This document shows positions 9,967-19,428 of a stretch of 64,000 nt of DNA, in pieces. A model generated the notes under the pieces. That model was given only the letters and a program-made list of their open reading frames with translations. It searched no databases and was not told where the DNA came from. Both the position numbers and the translations under genes were made by a program. This DNA is from Serratia symbiotica (lineage in GTDB: Bacteria > Pseudomonadota > Gammaproteobacteria > Enterobacterales > Enterobacteriaceae): assembly GCF_000821185.2 (NCBI RefSeq), contig NZ_CP050855.1, positions 1,054,001 through 1,118,000 of the forward strand, written 5' to 3'. The stretch's first letter is position 1; every line of letters starts with the position of its first letter.

Positions 9967-10965
9967 TTATCCTCTTGCCGCCAGTGCGGTAACACGCGCG
10001 TAAGCCTGTCCGCTGTGAATCACATCCAATGCTCGCTGCGCATTTTGGCGTAGGTCTTCATGCCCGAATAACTTCAACAGTAACGCTACGTTAGCGGCTA
10101 CTGCTGCGGCATGCGCCAGGTCGCCTTTACCTTGTAATAACCGCGCTACAATGTCACGGTTTTCTTCCGGTGTGCCGCCCAGCAACGCTTCTAGTGGGTG
10201 GCTTTTCAGCCCGAAAGATTGCGGTGTCAGTAGGTAGCGGGCAATTTCACCGTCGTTGAGTTCAGCAACTTGGGTGGTGGTGTGGATCGCCACTTCATCC
10301 ATACCGCCGCCATGCACCACTGCCGCACGTTGATAGCCCAACATACGCAGGGTTTCGGCGATCGGTAGCACCAGCTCTGGGCTGTAGACACCGATCAACG
10401 CCAGTGGTGGGCGTGCCGGGTTAATCAATGGCCCCAGCACGTTGAACAATGTGCGAGTCTTTAATTGCTGGCGCACTGGCATCGCATGGCGAAAACCACT
10501 GTGGTACTGCGGTGCGAACAGGAAGCAAACACCGAGATCGTCCAGTGCTTTACGCGCCTCTTGCGCAGGCAGATCCAGACGGATGCCGAATGCTGCCAGC
10601 AAATCGGAAGAGCCGGAACGGCTGGAAACGCTGCGGTTACCGTGCTTGGCGATTTTCGCGCCGCAGGCCGCCGCGACAAAGGCACTGGCGGTAGAAATAT
10701 TGATGCTATTAGTGCCATCGCCACCAGTGCCGACAATATCAGCAAACGGATAATTCGGGCGCGGGAATGGCTGAGCGTCAGCCAACAGCGCTCTGGCGGC
10801 ACCGGCGATCTCATCTGGGTGTTCGCCGCGGATCTTCATGCTGATCAACGCTGCGGCCAACTGGCTTGGCTCCAGCTTGCCACGCACGATGGCGCTGAAC
10901 AGTTGCTGGCTTTCCTGTTGGTTCATCGACTCGGCGCGGTACAGTTTTTCTAAAATAAGTTGCAT
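9967..10965 (-). CDS. trpD: Anthranilate phosphoribosyltransferase
   Basis: Transfers the phosphoribosyl group from PRPP to anthranilate. 332 residues from ATG 10965 ([19 protein letters not shown]), the usual start; a longer frame reading to 11070 overlaps trpG and is rejected. The PRPP loop ([17 protein letters not shown]), [18 protein letters not shown] and VVHGGGMDE are the family motifs. Unlike E. coli, where trpG and trpD are fused, the two are separate genes, as classically described for Serratia. The gap to the trpG stop is 14 bp. Confidence 0.97.
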   Translation of the reverse strand: MQLILEKLYRAESMNQQESQQLFSAIVRGKLEPSQLAAALISMKIRGEHPDEIAGAARALLADAQPFPRPNYPFADIVGTGGDGTNSINISTASAFVAAACGAKIAKHGNRSVSSRSGSSDLLAAFGIRLDLPAQEARKALDDLGVCFLFAPQYHSGFRHAMPVRQQLKTRTLFNVLGPLINPARPPLALIGVYSPELVLPIAETLRMLGYQRAAVVHGGGMDEVAIHTTTQVAELNDGEIARYLLTPQSFGLKSHPLEALLGGTPEENRDIVARLLQGKGDLAHAAAVAANVALLLKLFGHEDLRQNAQRALDVIHSGQAYARVTALAARG

Positions 10966-10979
10966 CGTTGTTTTCCTTA

Positions 10980-11561
10980 TTACTTCGCCAGCGCCCAAGC
11001 CAAGGTCTGCTGAAGCAGGCGTGCGCCCTGAATCGTCAGGATCGATTCCGGGTGAAATTGGAAACCACATACGCGATGTCGATCATTGCGCACCGCCATC
11101 ACCATTTCGCCAAAACGCGCGTTGACGGTGAGTTCGGCCGGGATATTGCTGCCGACTAGCGAGTGATAACGCGCTACCGACAATGGGTTGGTTATGCCAG
11201 CGAACATGCCCTCATTATCGTGGCTAATCGCCGACGCTTTGCCATGTAAGATCTCGTCCGCCTGCCCAATATGGCCACCGTAGGCTTCCACAATAGCCTG
11301 GTGGCCGAGGCAGATGCCGATAATTGGTAGTTGGCCGCGCAGGCGTTGCAGCAATTCTGGCATGCAGCCAGCATCGGCAGGCGTGCCTGGCCCTGGCGAT
11401 AGCATCAGCACGGGGTGTTCCATCTGCTGCAAGCGCTGGATAATCAACTCAGCGGCAATATGATTGCGATAAATCACCACCTGATGGCCGTTGGCGCGCA
11501 ATTGATCGACCAGGTTGTAAGTAAAGGAATCAATGTTATCGAGCAGTAAGATATCGGCCAT
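10980..11561 (-). CDS. trpG: Anthranilate synthase component II (glutamine amidotransferase)
   Basis: Supplies ammonia from glutamine to TrpE for anthranilate synthesis. 193 residues, a stand-alone class I amidotransferase: nucleophile in [18 protein letters not shown] (Cys84), His and Glu in FQFHPESIL, oxyanion region [11 protein letters not shown]. Its ATG overlaps the trpE stop (TAATG), so TrpE and TrpG synthesis is coupled, fitting the fixed stoichiometry of the complex. Confidence 0.97.
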   Translation of the reverse strand: MADILLLDNIDSFTYNLVDQLRANGHQVVIYRNHIAAELIIQRLQQMEHPVLMLSPGPGTPADAGCMPELLQRLRGQLPIIGICLGHQAIVEAYGGHIGQADEILHGKASAISHDNEGMFAGITNPLSVARYHSLVGSNIPAELTVNARFGEMVMAVRNDRHRVCGFQFHPESILTIQGARLLQQTLAWALAK

Positions 11562-13123
11562 TAGAACACCTCTCTGGCGTGATGCGCACTGGCGATGGCG
11601 CGTAACACCGCACGGGCCTTGTTACGGGTCTCATCGGCTTCTGCCTGAGGAACAGAAGCCAGTACTACACCGGCCCCCGCTTGCACCGTGGCAATGCCGT
11701 CTTCAACGTAGGCGGAGCGAATGACAATACAGGTATCCAGATCGCCGGTGGCGGTGAAATAGCCTACCGCGCCGCCGTAGCTGCCACGGCGTGAACCTTC
11801 GGATGCGGCGATCAGTTGCATCGCGCGCACTTTCGGCGCGCCACTCAAGGTGCCCATGTTCATGCAGGCTTGATAAGCATGTAGCGCGTCTAGATCGCTG
11901 CGCAGTGTGCCGACAACGCGCGATACCAGATGCATAACGAACGAGTAGCGATCAACCTTGGTCAGGTCTGCCACATAGCGGCTACCCACTTGGCAGATGC
12001 GAGCCAGATCATTGCGCGCCAGATCGACCAGCATCAAGTGTTCGGCCAGTTCCTTATCATCGGTGCGCATTTCCAACTCAATGCGGCTATCGAGATCCAA
12101 ATCTAGCGAGCCGTCGGCCCGGTATCCGCGTGGGCGGGTGCCAGCGATCGGGTAGATCTCAAGCTGACGGGTACTGGCACTGTATTTCAGCGCGCTTTCC
12201 GGTGAAGCGCCGAACAGAGTGAATTCATCATCCTGCATAAAAAACATGTACGGGCTGGGATTGTTATCCTTCAGCGTCTTATAAGCCGCCAGCGGTGCCG
12301 GGCAGGGCAGAGAGAAACGGCGCGATGGCACCACCTGGAAGATTTCGCCTTGGCGAATTGCTTCCTGCAACCCGCTGACTAGCGCGCAGTATTCTTCATC
12401 GGTTTGGCTGCAGCCCAGTCGTATGCTCTCTAGCCTCTGGTGCGGGATCGGCTGCGCCGCGTGCGTCAATTGAGCCTGCAACTGTTCCAGGCGTTGTTGC
12501 AAACGTTGTGCTTCTGCATGGTCTGCGGTGAACACGCTGGCTTGTAAGTGGGCGGAAGTGTGCTGGTGATCCATCACCAGCAACGTTTCCACCAGGTAAA
12601 AGCAAAAATCCGGGCAGCGTTGATCCTGGCGCAGCTCTGGTAAATCTTCGAAACCGGCAACCAGATCGTAGGCGAACAGACCACCCAACATCACGGCTTC
12701 TCGCTCATCTGCCGGGGAGTCGACCAGTGTCAGCAGGGTGCGCAGTGCATCAAATACCGACAACGAACGCAGGCGGGCATCTTCATCCTGCACCGTATCG
12801 ATCTGCGGGAAGGTCAATGCGCGGCCGTTGGGGCAAACCTGAATATGCACCTCACTTGGCAGTGCTTCATCCAGCAGCGGCAGCAAGGCTGCACCGTTGG
12901 CCGTCAGCGTTTGCACGGTCACGGTACGGCCCTGCGCAGTGATACGTAGGGCGCTATCGATTACTAGCAGGCTTTGCAGGTTCTGTTTGCTGGTGATTTC
13001 AGCCGATTCTAGCAGCAGGGTGGCCGGACGTGCGCCACACAACTGGTGAAAAACAGTGGTGGGATCGTCCCGGTAGCTGGCTTGCACCTTCAGTAGTTTG
13101 AGCTGTGGTTTCTGGTTTATCAT
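11561..13123 (-). CDS. trpE: Anthranilate synthase component I
   Basis: Chorismate-utilising enzyme that commits chorismate to tryptophan. 520 residues from ATG 13123 ([20 protein letters not shown]), the size of E. coli TrpE; an in-frame ATG at 13165 would lie in the attenuator and is rejected. The feedback-inhibition motif LLES is at residues 37-40. The catalytic chorismate-binding domain ([21 protein letters not shown]-like [44 protein letters not shown]) is complete. First structural gene after the leader region. Confidence 0.98.
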   Translation of the reverse strand: MINQKPQLKLLKVQASYRDDPTTVFHQLCGARPATLLLESAEITSKQNLQSLLVIDSALRITAQGRTVTVQTLTANGAALLPLLDEALPSEVHIQVCPNGRALTFPQIDTVQDEDARLRSLSVFDALRTLLTLVDSPADEREAVMLGGLFAYDLVAGFEDLPELRQDQRCPDFCFYLVETLLVMDHQHTSAHLQASVFTADHAEAQRLQQRLEQLQAQLTHAAQPIPHQRLESIRLGCSQTDEEYCALVSGLQEAIRQGEIFQVVPSRRFSLPCPAPLAAYKTLKDNNPSPYMFFMQDDEFTLFGASPESALKYSASTRQLEIYPIAGTRPRGYRADGSLDLDLDSRIELEMRTDDKELAEHLMLVDLARNDLARICQVGSRYVADLTKVDRYSFVMHLVSRVVGTLRSDLDALHAYQACMNMGTLSGAPKVRAMQLIAASEGSRRGSYGGAVGYFTATGDLDTCIVIRSAYVEDGIATVQAGAGVVLASVPQAEADETRNKARAVLRAIASAHHAREVF

Positions 13124-13151
13124 TAGGTTGTTCCAATCAAATTCTGCCCAT

Positions 13152-13176
13152 AAAAAAGCCCGCATCAGCGCGAGCT
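13152..13176 (-). terminator. trp attenuator terminator
   Basis: On the minus strand AGCTCGC-GCTGAT-GCGGGCT is followed by six U, between the leader peptide and trpE. It is the 3:4 hairpin of a classical trp attenuator. Seven stem pairs including one G-U are visible. The competing 1:2 and 2:3 structures were not folded here. Confidence 0.85.
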
Positions 13177-13213
13177 TTGGAAATCTGCATTGTCGGATGA
13201 CAGCTCTGCGCGA

Positions 13214-13276
13214 TTACCCCGCCCGTAAAAGGGAGGTATGCCACCCACGAAGAAGAGAAGTCATTGGCTTGATCAT
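13214..13276 (-). CDS. trpL: trp operon leader peptide
   Basis: A 20-codon frame starts with ATG at 13276 and ends with TAA, 31 bases after the operator/-10 region and ahead of the attenuator hairpin. Its C-terminal part reads GWHTSLLRAG, clearly related to the GWWRTS core of known enterobacterial trp leaders. One Trp codon is lost: TGG CAT ACC TCC replaces the expected TGG TGG CGT ACC TCC. Translation of the remaining single Trp codon would sense charged tRNA-Trp. A weak GAGAG ribosome site lies upstream. Confidence 0.85.
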   Translation of the reverse strand: MIKPMTSLLRGWHTSLLRAG

Positions 13277-13311
13277 TTCAGTACTCTCTGGTGATTTTTA
13301 TTCGACCTTGT

Positions 13312-13343
13312 ACTAGTTAACTAGTTCATGAGGATGAAGTCAA
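13312..13343 (-). promoter_or_regulatory. trp promoter with TrpR operator
   Basis: On the minus strand TTGACT (-35, 13343-13338), a 17-base spacer and TTAACT (-10, 13320-13315). The -10 lies inside the perfect palindrome ACTAGTTAACTAGT (13312-13325), the consensus TrpR operator, as in E. coli. Repressor binding would directly occlude the -10 box. Confidence 0.93.
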
Positions 13344-13434
13344 CCCTCTTTTGCATAACGTTTAGTCGTTCAACTCATCATCATGGCACAGGCCAGTGGC
13401 AGAATAGATTTCCGCCTGGCTAACGATAGCGGGT

Positions 13435-14346
13435 ATGATAGAAAAACAAGCCATTACCGGATACTTTGTTTTGACAGACAGCAACCCTCAGCCCTCTGCT
13501 TTTACCCTATATGATCTTCACAGCCACACTACCGCCTCTGATGGCTACCTAACACCGGCACAATTGGTGCAGCGGGCGGTGGAGATGCGCGTCAGCGTAT
13601 TGGCGATAACCGATCATGACACCACCGCTGGGTTGGCTGCCGCTGCTGCATGTATCGCCGAACTGGCGTTACCGCTGCAATTGGTTAATGGGGTAGAAAT
13701 CTCGACACTGTGGCAAAACCACGAGATCCATATTGTCGGATTGGGTATCGATACCGCGTCAACGGCCATGGTGCAATTGTTGGCTGAACAGAGCGTGCGG
13801 CGCACCCTACGGGCGCAGGAAATCGGCCTACGGCTAGCGAAAGCACGCATTCAAGATGGTTATGCCGGCGCACAACGGCTGGCTGCTGGTGGGGCGGTAA
13901 CCAGGGGACATTTTGCTCGTTATTTGGTGCAAATCGGCGTGGCTGACAATATGGCGCAGGTATTCAAGAAATACCTCGCTAAGGGCAAAACCGGCTATGT
14001 TGCGCCACAGTGGTGTAGCATAGAACAAGCCATTGATGTGATTCATCAATCCGGCGGGCAGGCAGTGATGGCGCACCCAGGCCGCTATGATCTGACGGCG
14101 AAGTGGCTAAAACGCTTGTTGGCGCATTTCACCGAGCACGGTGGTGATGCGATGGAAGTCGCGCAATGTCAGCAAGCACCGTATGAGCGTTCGCAACTGG
14201 CGAAATATGCCCAGGAATATCGATTATTGGCATCGCAAGGCTCTGATTTTCATCAGCCCTGTGCGTGGGTTGAGCTGGGCCGTAAGTTATGGCTGCCAGG
14301 TGGTGTCGAACCAGTATGGCGCGACTGGTCAAACAGTATGATTTAA
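13435..14346 (+). CDS. rnm: RNase AM / 5'-3' exoribonuclease Rnm (PHP domain)
   Basis: PHP-superfamily metal-dependent enzyme (formerly YciV/TrpH) with 5'-3' exonuclease activity that matures rRNA 5' ends. The PHP metal motifs are [20 protein letters not shown], the His in AHPGRYDL, and SDFH near the C-terminus. The ATG at 13435 gives 303 residues; a TTG at 13471 ([19 protein letters not shown]) would give a product closer to the usual ~290 and may be the true start. It is divergent from the trp operon and followed by yciO, as in E. coli. Confidence 0.93.
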   Translation: MIEKQAITGYFVLTDSNPQPSAFTLYDLHSHTTASDGYLTPAQLVQRAVEMRVSVLAITDHDTTAGLAAAAACIAELALPLQLVNGVEISTLWQNHEIHIVGLGIDTASTAMVQLLAEQSVRRTLRAQEIGLRLAKARIQDGYAGAQRLAAGGAVTRGHFARYLVQIGVADNMAQVFKKYLAKGKTGYVAPQWCSIEQAIDVIHQSGGQAVMAHPGRYDLTAKWLKRLLAHFTEHGGDAMEVAQCQQAPYERSQLAKYAQEYRLLASQGSDFHQPCAWVELGRKLWLPGGVEPVWRDWSNSMI

Positions 14347-14386
14347 CGCGGCCAATGCCCCAAATGCATTATTTTAGGAGCAAGTC

Positions 14387-15007
14387 ATGAGTCAGCTTTT
14401 TTATATTCACCCGGATAACCCTCAACCGCGTCTGATCAATCAGACGGTGGATGTGCTGCGCAAAGGTGGCGTAATCGTTTATCCGACCGATTCCGGCTAC
14501 GCACTGGGCTGCATGCTGGAAGATAAGACGGCGATGGCACGCATCTGCCACATTCGTCAGTTGGGCAGCAACCACAACTTTACCCTGATGTGCCGTGACT
14601 TATCCGAGCTGTCGTCCTATGCCTATGTCGACAACATCGCGTATCGCCTGATCAAAAACAATACGCCGGGCAACTACACCTTCATTCTTAAAGCGACCAA
14701 AGAAGTACCGCGCCGCCTGATGAACGATAAGCGCAAAACCATTGGTCTGCGCGTGCCCTCCAATCCGATTGCGTTGGCACTGCTGGCAGCGCTGAATGAA
14801 CCCATGATGTCTACCACGCTGATGCTGCCAGGCAACGATTTTGCTGAGTCCGATCCGCAAGAGATCAGCGATCATCTGGGTAAACAGGTGGATCTAGTGA
14901 TTCACGGCGGCTTCCTAGGCCAACAGCCAACCACAGTGGTTGACCTGACTGAATCGACGCCTGAAGTGGTGCGAGAAGGGGCCGGCGATCCTACGCTTTT
15001 TCGCTGA
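14387..15007 (+). CDS. yciO: YciO, Sua5/YrdC-family protein
   Basis: Paralogue of the threonylcarbamoyl-AMP synthase TsaC/Sua5, 206 residues. The YrdC fold is seen from GGVIVYPTDSGYALGCMLED through NHNFTLMCRDLSELSSY and TIGLRVPSNPIALALLAAL to VVDLTESTPEVVREGAGDP. Whether YciO shares TsaC's role in tRNA t6A is not certain. SD AGGAG lies just before ATG 14387; 40 bp downstream of rnm, so probably one transcript. Confidence 0.95.
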   Translation: MSQLFYIHPDNPQPRLINQTVDVLRKGGVIVYPTDSGYALGCMLEDKTAMARICHIRQLGSNHNFTLMCRDLSELSSYAYVDNIAYRLIKNNTPGNYTFILKATKEVPRRLMNDKRKTIGLRVPSNPIALALLAALNEPMMSTTLMLPGNDFAESDPQEISDHLGKQVDLVIHGGFLGQQPTTVVDLTESTPEVVREGAGDPTLFR

Positions 15008-15106
15008 GATAAAAGTTTGTTGCGTTACTCAGCATGGTCGGTGATTAAATTAAATGACACCTGAATATTTTTTTCATTCGGCTAAGAGCCTAATGGGGTA
15101 GGTTGT

Positions 15107-15311
15107 TATAAACCCTAAATAATTCGAGTTGCAGGAAGGCGGCAACGCAGTGACAAATCGGTTGGGAACCGATTTGAACCGCGCTTGAGCTGGGCTGCAG
15201 GCTGTGAACCCCAGGGATGAGGATGATTAATCCTCAGGCGCTGAGACCGGTAAGTGATAGGGGCCAGCGAGGAGAGCAAACGCACAAGTAACTTGAAGTA
15301 TGAGAGGTATA
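15107..15311 (+). repeat. ERIC element with internal insertion
   Basis: Runs from TATAAACCCTAAATAATTCG to the ACTTGAAGTATGAGAGG end and is the inverted counterpart of the copy at 3580-3771. At about 205 bp it exceeds the canonical ERIC, because of an insertion holding ACAAATCGGTTGGGAACCGA and related sequence also present in the other copy. It fills most of the yciO-rluB gap; the rest (15008-15106 and 15312-15569) shows no gene. Confidence 0.85.
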
Positions 15312-15569
15312 GAGATAAATGGTCGTGGGTTAAGTGCCTTTGAGTGACTTGAGCCAGTTTTAGGCCGCCAGTGTTGCGTGAAAAACGTACAAAATTTTTA
15401 GAATCATTGATCCTGAAGTTAGTGTAGAATATCTGGCCAATTTGAATTATGTGTGCGGTTTGTTTTCAAAAAATATTTTATAAATTATATGGTTGTGGCA
15501 ATGAGAGCCGTAACCAGTGGAAAAATCATATACGCTGATGCCTGTGAAGGCGACACTAGAGGTTGCTCA

Positions 15570-16469
15570 ATGAGCGAGAAGTTACAGAAAGTTTTAGCGC
15601 GCGCGGGTCACGGTTCACGTCGTGAAATTGAAGCCATGATTGACGCTGGCCGCGTCAGTGTCGATGGCAAGATAGCCAAATTGGGTGATCGCGTTGAGGT
15701 AAACCCTGCGATGAAAATTCGTATGGATGGTCATGTTGTCTCGGTCAAGGAATCTGAAGAGGCGGTTTGCCGTGTATTGGCCTATTACAAGCCGGAAGGC
15801 GAGCTTTGCACCCACAGCGATCCCGAAGGCCGTCCAACGGTGTTCGACCGCCTGCCTAAGCTGCGTGGTTCCCGCTGGGTGGCAGTAGGGCGTCTGGATG
15901 TCAACACCTCCGGCCTGTTGTTGTTCACCACCGATGGGGAGTTGGCTAACCGCCTGATGCATCCAAGCCGAGAAGTTGAACGCGAATACGCGGTGCGCGT
16001 GTTTGGTCAGACCGACGATGACAGCGTGAAGCAGTTGAAGAAGGGCGTACAGTTGGAAGATGGTCCAGCGGCCTTCCGCACCATCGACTTCCAAGGGGGT
16101 GAAGGCTTGAACCAGTGGTATAACGTCACCCTTACCGAAGGCCGCAACCGTGAGGTACGCCGTCTGTGGGAAGCGGTTGGCGTGCAGGTCAGCCGACTGA
16201 TCCGTGTACGCTACGGCGATATCGCATTGCCCAAAGGGCTACCGCGTGGCGGTTGGGCTGAGCTGGATCTGAACGCGATCAACTATCTACGCGCGCTGGT
16301 TGGCCTGAAACCGGAAACGGTCAGCAAGATGCCGGTGGAGCGTGAACGCCGCCGCATGAAGGCCAATCAGATCCGCCGTGCTGTCAAACGTCATATCCAG
16401 GTGACCGGTAGCAGTGGTCGCCGCAATGCGCCAGGTAGCAAATCTGGCAGACCAAGCAAGCGCCGTTAA
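15570..16469 (+). CDS. rluB: 23S rRNA pseudouridine(2605) synthase RluB
   Basis: Modifies U2605 of 23S rRNA. 299 residues from ATG 15570 ([20 protein letters not shown]), the conserved start; an upstream in-frame ATG at 15453 adds 39 unrelated residues. It has an N-terminal S4 RNA-binding domain (~1-60) and an RsuA-family catalytic core with the Asp in [37 protein letters not shown] and a basic C-terminal tail ([17 protein letters not shown]) follow. It converges with yciK. Confidence 0.96.
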   Translation: MSEKLQKVLARAGHGSRREIEAMIDAGRVSVDGKIAKLGDRVEVNPAMKIRMDGHVVSVKESEEAVCRVLAYYKPEGELCTHSDPEGRPTVFDRLPKLRGSRWVAVGRLDVNTSGLLLFTTDGELANRLMHPSREVEREYAVRVFGQTDDDSVKQLKKGVQLEDGPAAFRTIDFQGGEGLNQWYNVTLTEGRNREVRRLWEAVGVQVSRLIRVRYGDIALPKGLPRGGWAELDLNAINYLRALVGLKPETVSKMPVERERRRMKANQIRRAVKRHIQVTGSSGRRNAPGSKSGRPSKRR

Positions 16470-16549
16470 GTTTTAAGCAACGGCATCACCGGCACGGCAT
16501 CTGCCAGTTCCTGGTAACCTTTACTGGTGGTGTTCTTCAGCCAGGTCAT
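16466..16549 (-). CDS. Unrecognised 27-codon ORF after yciK
   Basis: Directly after the yciK stop an AAAGG sequence precedes an ATG at 16549; the frame ([20 protein letters not shown]...) ends at a TAA overlapping the end of rluB. In E. coli this position is held by btuR (cobA), but the sequence does not resemble BtuR. It may be a small gene, the tail of a deleted gene, or chance. Confidence 0.25.
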   Translation of the reverse strand: MTWLKNTTSKGYQELADAVPVMPLLKT

Positions 16550-16559
16550 CGTACCTTTA

Positions 16560-17321
16560 TTATACGATGGCACCCGGTTTGCGATGCGGTTGGGCATCAA
16601 AAGTCATACCGGTTTTGAAACGGCTGTCATCCCCCATCAGATAGAGGTACAGCGGCATGATATCGGCGGGTGTTTTCAGCTTGTTGCTGTCCTCGTGTGG
16701 GAAGGCGGCAGCACGCATTTTGCTGCGAGTTCCTCCTGGATTGATGCAGTTTACCCGAAGATTACGGTTCCTGTACTCGTCGGCCAGTACCTGCATGATA
16801 CCCTCAGTGGCGAATTTGGACACCGCATAAGCCCCCCAGTTGGCGCGCCCGGTACGGCCCACGCTGGAACTGGTGAACACCAGCGATCCGGCGTGTGATC
16901 TCAGCAGCAGTGGTAGTAGCGCCTGCGTCAGCATCACGGTAGCGTTGACGTTGACGTGCATCACTTCCTGCCACATGGTCATCGACAGCTCAATCATCGG
17001 CGCGATATCTCCCAACACCCCGGCATTGTGTAACACGCCATCAAGCCGGGGGATCTGCGCTGTCAGATCGTCTGCAACCTGTTGGCATTGTGCTGGCGTA
17101 GTATGTAGCAAATCCAGGGTCACGATATGAGCTGGTAGGCCGCCCATTGCGGCAATCTTCGCCTGAACCGCCTGTAATTTGCTCTCGGTTCGTCCCAATA
17201 GCACCAACTGAGCACCGAAGCGAGCATAGGTCAGTGCCGCTTCACGGCCGATGCCGGCGCTAGCTCCGGTGACCAAAATAATGCGTTGTTTGAGCAGGTG
17301 CTTTGGTGGGGTGTAATGCAC
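16560..17321 (-). CDS. yciK: Short-chain oxidoreductase YciK
   Basis: NAD(P)-dependent short-chain dehydrogenase of unknown substrate, 253 residues. Cofactor motif TGASAGIG, the VLHNAGVLGD block, catalytic Ser in VFTSSSVGRTGRANWG and Tyr-x3-Lys in YAVSKFATEG are all present. The start MHYTPPKHLLKQRIILVTGA matches E. coli YciK. It is divergent from sohB and lacks the btuR partner that normally follows it. Confidence 0.95.
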   Translation of the reverse strand: MHYTPPKHLLKQRIILVTGASAGIGREAALTYARFGAQLVLLGRTESKLQAVQAKIAAMGGLPAHIVTLDLLHTTPAQCQQVADDLTAQIPRLDGVLHNAGVLGDIAPMIELSMTMWQEVMHVNVNATVMLTQALLPLLLRSHAGSLVFTSSSVGRTGRANWGAYAVSKFATEGIMQVLADEYRNRNLRVNCINPGGTRSKMRAAAFPHEDSNKLKTPADIMPLYLYLMGDDSRFKTGMTFDAQPHRKPGAIV

Positions 17322-17608
17322 AATCGTTCCTCGCGCCTTGCTGGCTATTCCACTTGCATGGGGAAATGGGTGAATTGCGAAGCCACATCAGGTTGTTAAA
17401 TAATGTGTCTTATGTCTAGCATTTTCAATGAGTACGGCATTCTTTTATCACAAAGTTGCATAGTGATGATTGGGTTAAGCCTTAAATTAGTCCAGGAAAA
17501 CATCCGCCCCCCTGAATAAGAAATTTTTATTTAGCCGCGACAGCAGACGCCGCGATTGGCTAAAATGATCTCGATCATACCAAAAACCTGTAAATAAAGG
17601 CGGAATCT

Positions 17609-18655
17609 GTGGAGTTTATATCTGTTTACGGCCTCTTCTTGGCTAAGGTGTCGACGGTGGTCATCGCCATTGGCGTGCTAGCGTTGTTAGCAGCCAGCCT
17701 AGGGCAACGTAAGAACCGACAGAAAGGGGAACTGCAACTGACCGATCTGGGGGAGCAATATCGTGAAATGCAGCGCGCCATGCGGCTGGCGCGCATGAGT
17801 GAGGCCGAACAAAAAATTTGGAGCAAACAATTCAAGAAGCAGGCCAAAGCCGACGACAAGCTGAAAAAGCAAAACGCTAGATCCGGTACTATCGAGGTGA
17901 CCCAACCTTGCCTGTACGTGCTGGATTTTAAAGGTAGCATGGATGCTCATGAAGTCACTTCGCTGCGTGAGGAGATCTCGGCGGTGCTGGCGGTAGCCTC
18001 CACGCAAGATGAAGTTCTGCTACGGCTGGAAAGCCCTGGCGGTGTGGTGCACGGCTATGGTCTGGCGGCTTCGCAGTTGGAACGCTTGCGTAAGGGCGGG
18101 ATCCGCCTGACGGTAGCGGTCGATAAGGTGGCGGCCAGTGGGGGTTATATGATGGCCTGTGTGGCCGATCGCATCGTAGCGGCCCCCTTTGCCGTTATCG
18201 GTTCAATCGGAGTGGTAGCGCAAATCCCAAATTTCCACCGCCTGTTGAAAAAGAACGATATCGACGTTGAGCTGTATACCGCTGGGCAATTCAAACGCAC
18301 GCTGACGCTGTTTGGTGAGAATACCGAACAGGGCCGCGAGAAGTTCAGATCGGATCTGAACAAAACTCACGAACTGTTCAAACAGTTCGTGCACCAGCAG
18401 CGACCTTCGTTGGATATCGGCAGCGTTTCCACTGGTGAACACTGGTTTGGCACCCAGGCAAAAGAGAAAGGACTGATCGATGCGATCGGCACCAGCGACG
18501 ATCTCCTGATTGCCGAGGTCGATAGCTACAAAGTGATCTCCGTACGCTATACGCGTCGCAAACGCCTGGTGGATCGCTTCACCGCTAGTGTCGCCGAGAG
18601 TGTAGATCGTCTACTACTGCGCTGGTGGCAACGCGGGGATAAACAACTGTTTTGA
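17609..18655 (+). CDS. sohB: Probable protease SohB
   Basis: Inner-membrane peptidase of family S49 (SppA-like), periplasmic active site, 348 residues. The N-terminal membrane segment (LAKVSTVVIAIGVLALLAASL) is followed by a charged linker, then the S49 fold: LRLESPGGVVHGYGLAASQL, the nucleophile Ser in VDKVAASGGYMMACVADRI, and AQIPNFHRLLKK onward. The start at 17609 is likely GTG (GTGGAGTTTATATC). High-copy sohB suppresses a degP mutation in E. coli. Followed by an intrinsic terminator. Confidence 0.95.
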   Translation: MEFISVYGLFLAKVSTVVIAIGVLALLAASLGQRKNRQKGELQLTDLGEQYREMQRAMRLARMSEAEQKIWSKQFKKQAKADDKLKKQNARSGTIEVTQPCLYVLDFKGSMDAHEVTSLREEISAVLAVASTQDEVLLRLESPGGVVHGYGLAASQLERLRKGGIRLTVAVDKVAASGGYMMACVADRIVAAPFAVIGSIGVVAQIPNFHRLLKKNDIDVELYTAGQFKRTLTLFGENTEQGREKFRSDLNKTHELFKQFVHQQRPSLDIGSVSTGEHWFGTQAKEKGLIDAIGTSDDLLIAEVDSYKVISVRYTRRKRLVDRFTASVAESVDRLLLRWWQRGDKQLF

Positions 18656-18678
18656 ATGTGATGATTAAATTCACCCTG

Positions 18679-18696
18679 GGGGCTTGCCCCTTTTTT
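18679..18696 (+). terminator. Intrinsic terminator of sohB
   Basis: GGGGC-TT-GCCCC followed by TTTTTT, 24 bp after the sohB stop. Confidence 0.85.
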
Positions 18697-18732
18697 ATTT
18701 CTGAGAAAAGCCGCAGGGCTGATGTTTAAACA

Positions 18733-18893
18733 TATTAAGATCCTATTCCAGCAGGCGTATGGCGTATATTGTTGCAGCCAGTTTGGACACGGACAGCGAG
18801 CAACACCCGTAGCGTACATGGAGACGTGAGGATGGTGGGTATTGCCCAGGGCCAAGATGGCAAATGGTAGCCTGGTGGGATAGGTTCTAAATA
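18733..18893 (-). repeat. Complete 161-bp MITE-like element with 24-bp terminal inverted repeats
   Basis: The two ends, read inward, are TATTTAGAACCTATC... (from 18893, minus strand) and TATTAAGATCCTATT... (from 18733, plus strand). Over 24 bp they agree at 20 positions. The interior carries GCTGTCCGTGTCCAAA (minus strand). It codes for nothing evident. Related decayed copies lie at 1098-1181 and about 54938-55115. It occupies the sohB-topA gap where E. coli has yciN. Confidence 0.75.
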
Positions 18894-19428
18894 CGGCGGT
18901 GGTTTTGTCTTAGGCAACCGAGCCTGCTTTAAAAGAATCTGCCGCAAGAAATTAATGCGCTTTTTTTGCTCAATGCCTTGAGCGGCCATGCCATACAGAT
19001 AATCTTCATGCTGACAAATGCTGTGGGGCTTCACAATCGAGCGGTATTAGTGCACATTTATTTATTACACTCTAAACATAAATTTTATCAATTCATTTTT
19101 ATGCTCATACCCGCTCGCATTTATTGGTAAACCTACTAGGGTTCATGTCGTCCGGATGTCCAACGGTAGCAACCGATTGGCGAAATCTGTCATTACGTGC
19201 TAATTAGGTTGCGTGGCGCTTTTTATCAGGTACAGTGTGTGATTTTGCGGTATTGCGTGGAATTTTTTATTTACATGATGATTGAATTTCGTACAGCCAT
19301 ACGGCCAAAAAAATATGTTGATCTCTTTCTTGATTGCCGCAATATGAAAAAGAGACACGATTGCTGTGGTATGGCGAGATAAAAGGCTTCCTTCTAGCTA
19401 GAAGTTATAAATTTAGGTAAAGGTAAAT
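18894..19428. other. sohB-topA gap: possible truncated ORF and topA upstream region
   Basis: On the minus strand an ATG at 19034 opens a frame (MKPHSICQHEDYLYGMAAQG...) of about 47 codons that then runs into the MITE-like element, which would supply a foreign tail to 18735. The protein is not recognised. It could be a 5' gene fragment cut by the repeat. The remaining ~390 bp before topA is AT-rich, without a gene; the imperfect repeat CTTCTAGCTAGAAG is at 19393-19406. Confidence 0.3.

Noticed and set aside
11000..11070. Longer N-terminus for TrpD starting at 11070
   Set aside because: It overlaps trpG and has no similarity to TrpD; the ATG at 10965 matches the family start.
12396..12605. Open frames inside trpE and other trp genes
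   Set aside because: They are shadow frames of GC-rich coding sequence with no ribosome site or recognisable protein.
13123..13165. TrpE start at ATG 13165
   Set aside because: This region is the attenuator hairpin; the 13123 start gives the usual N-terminus.
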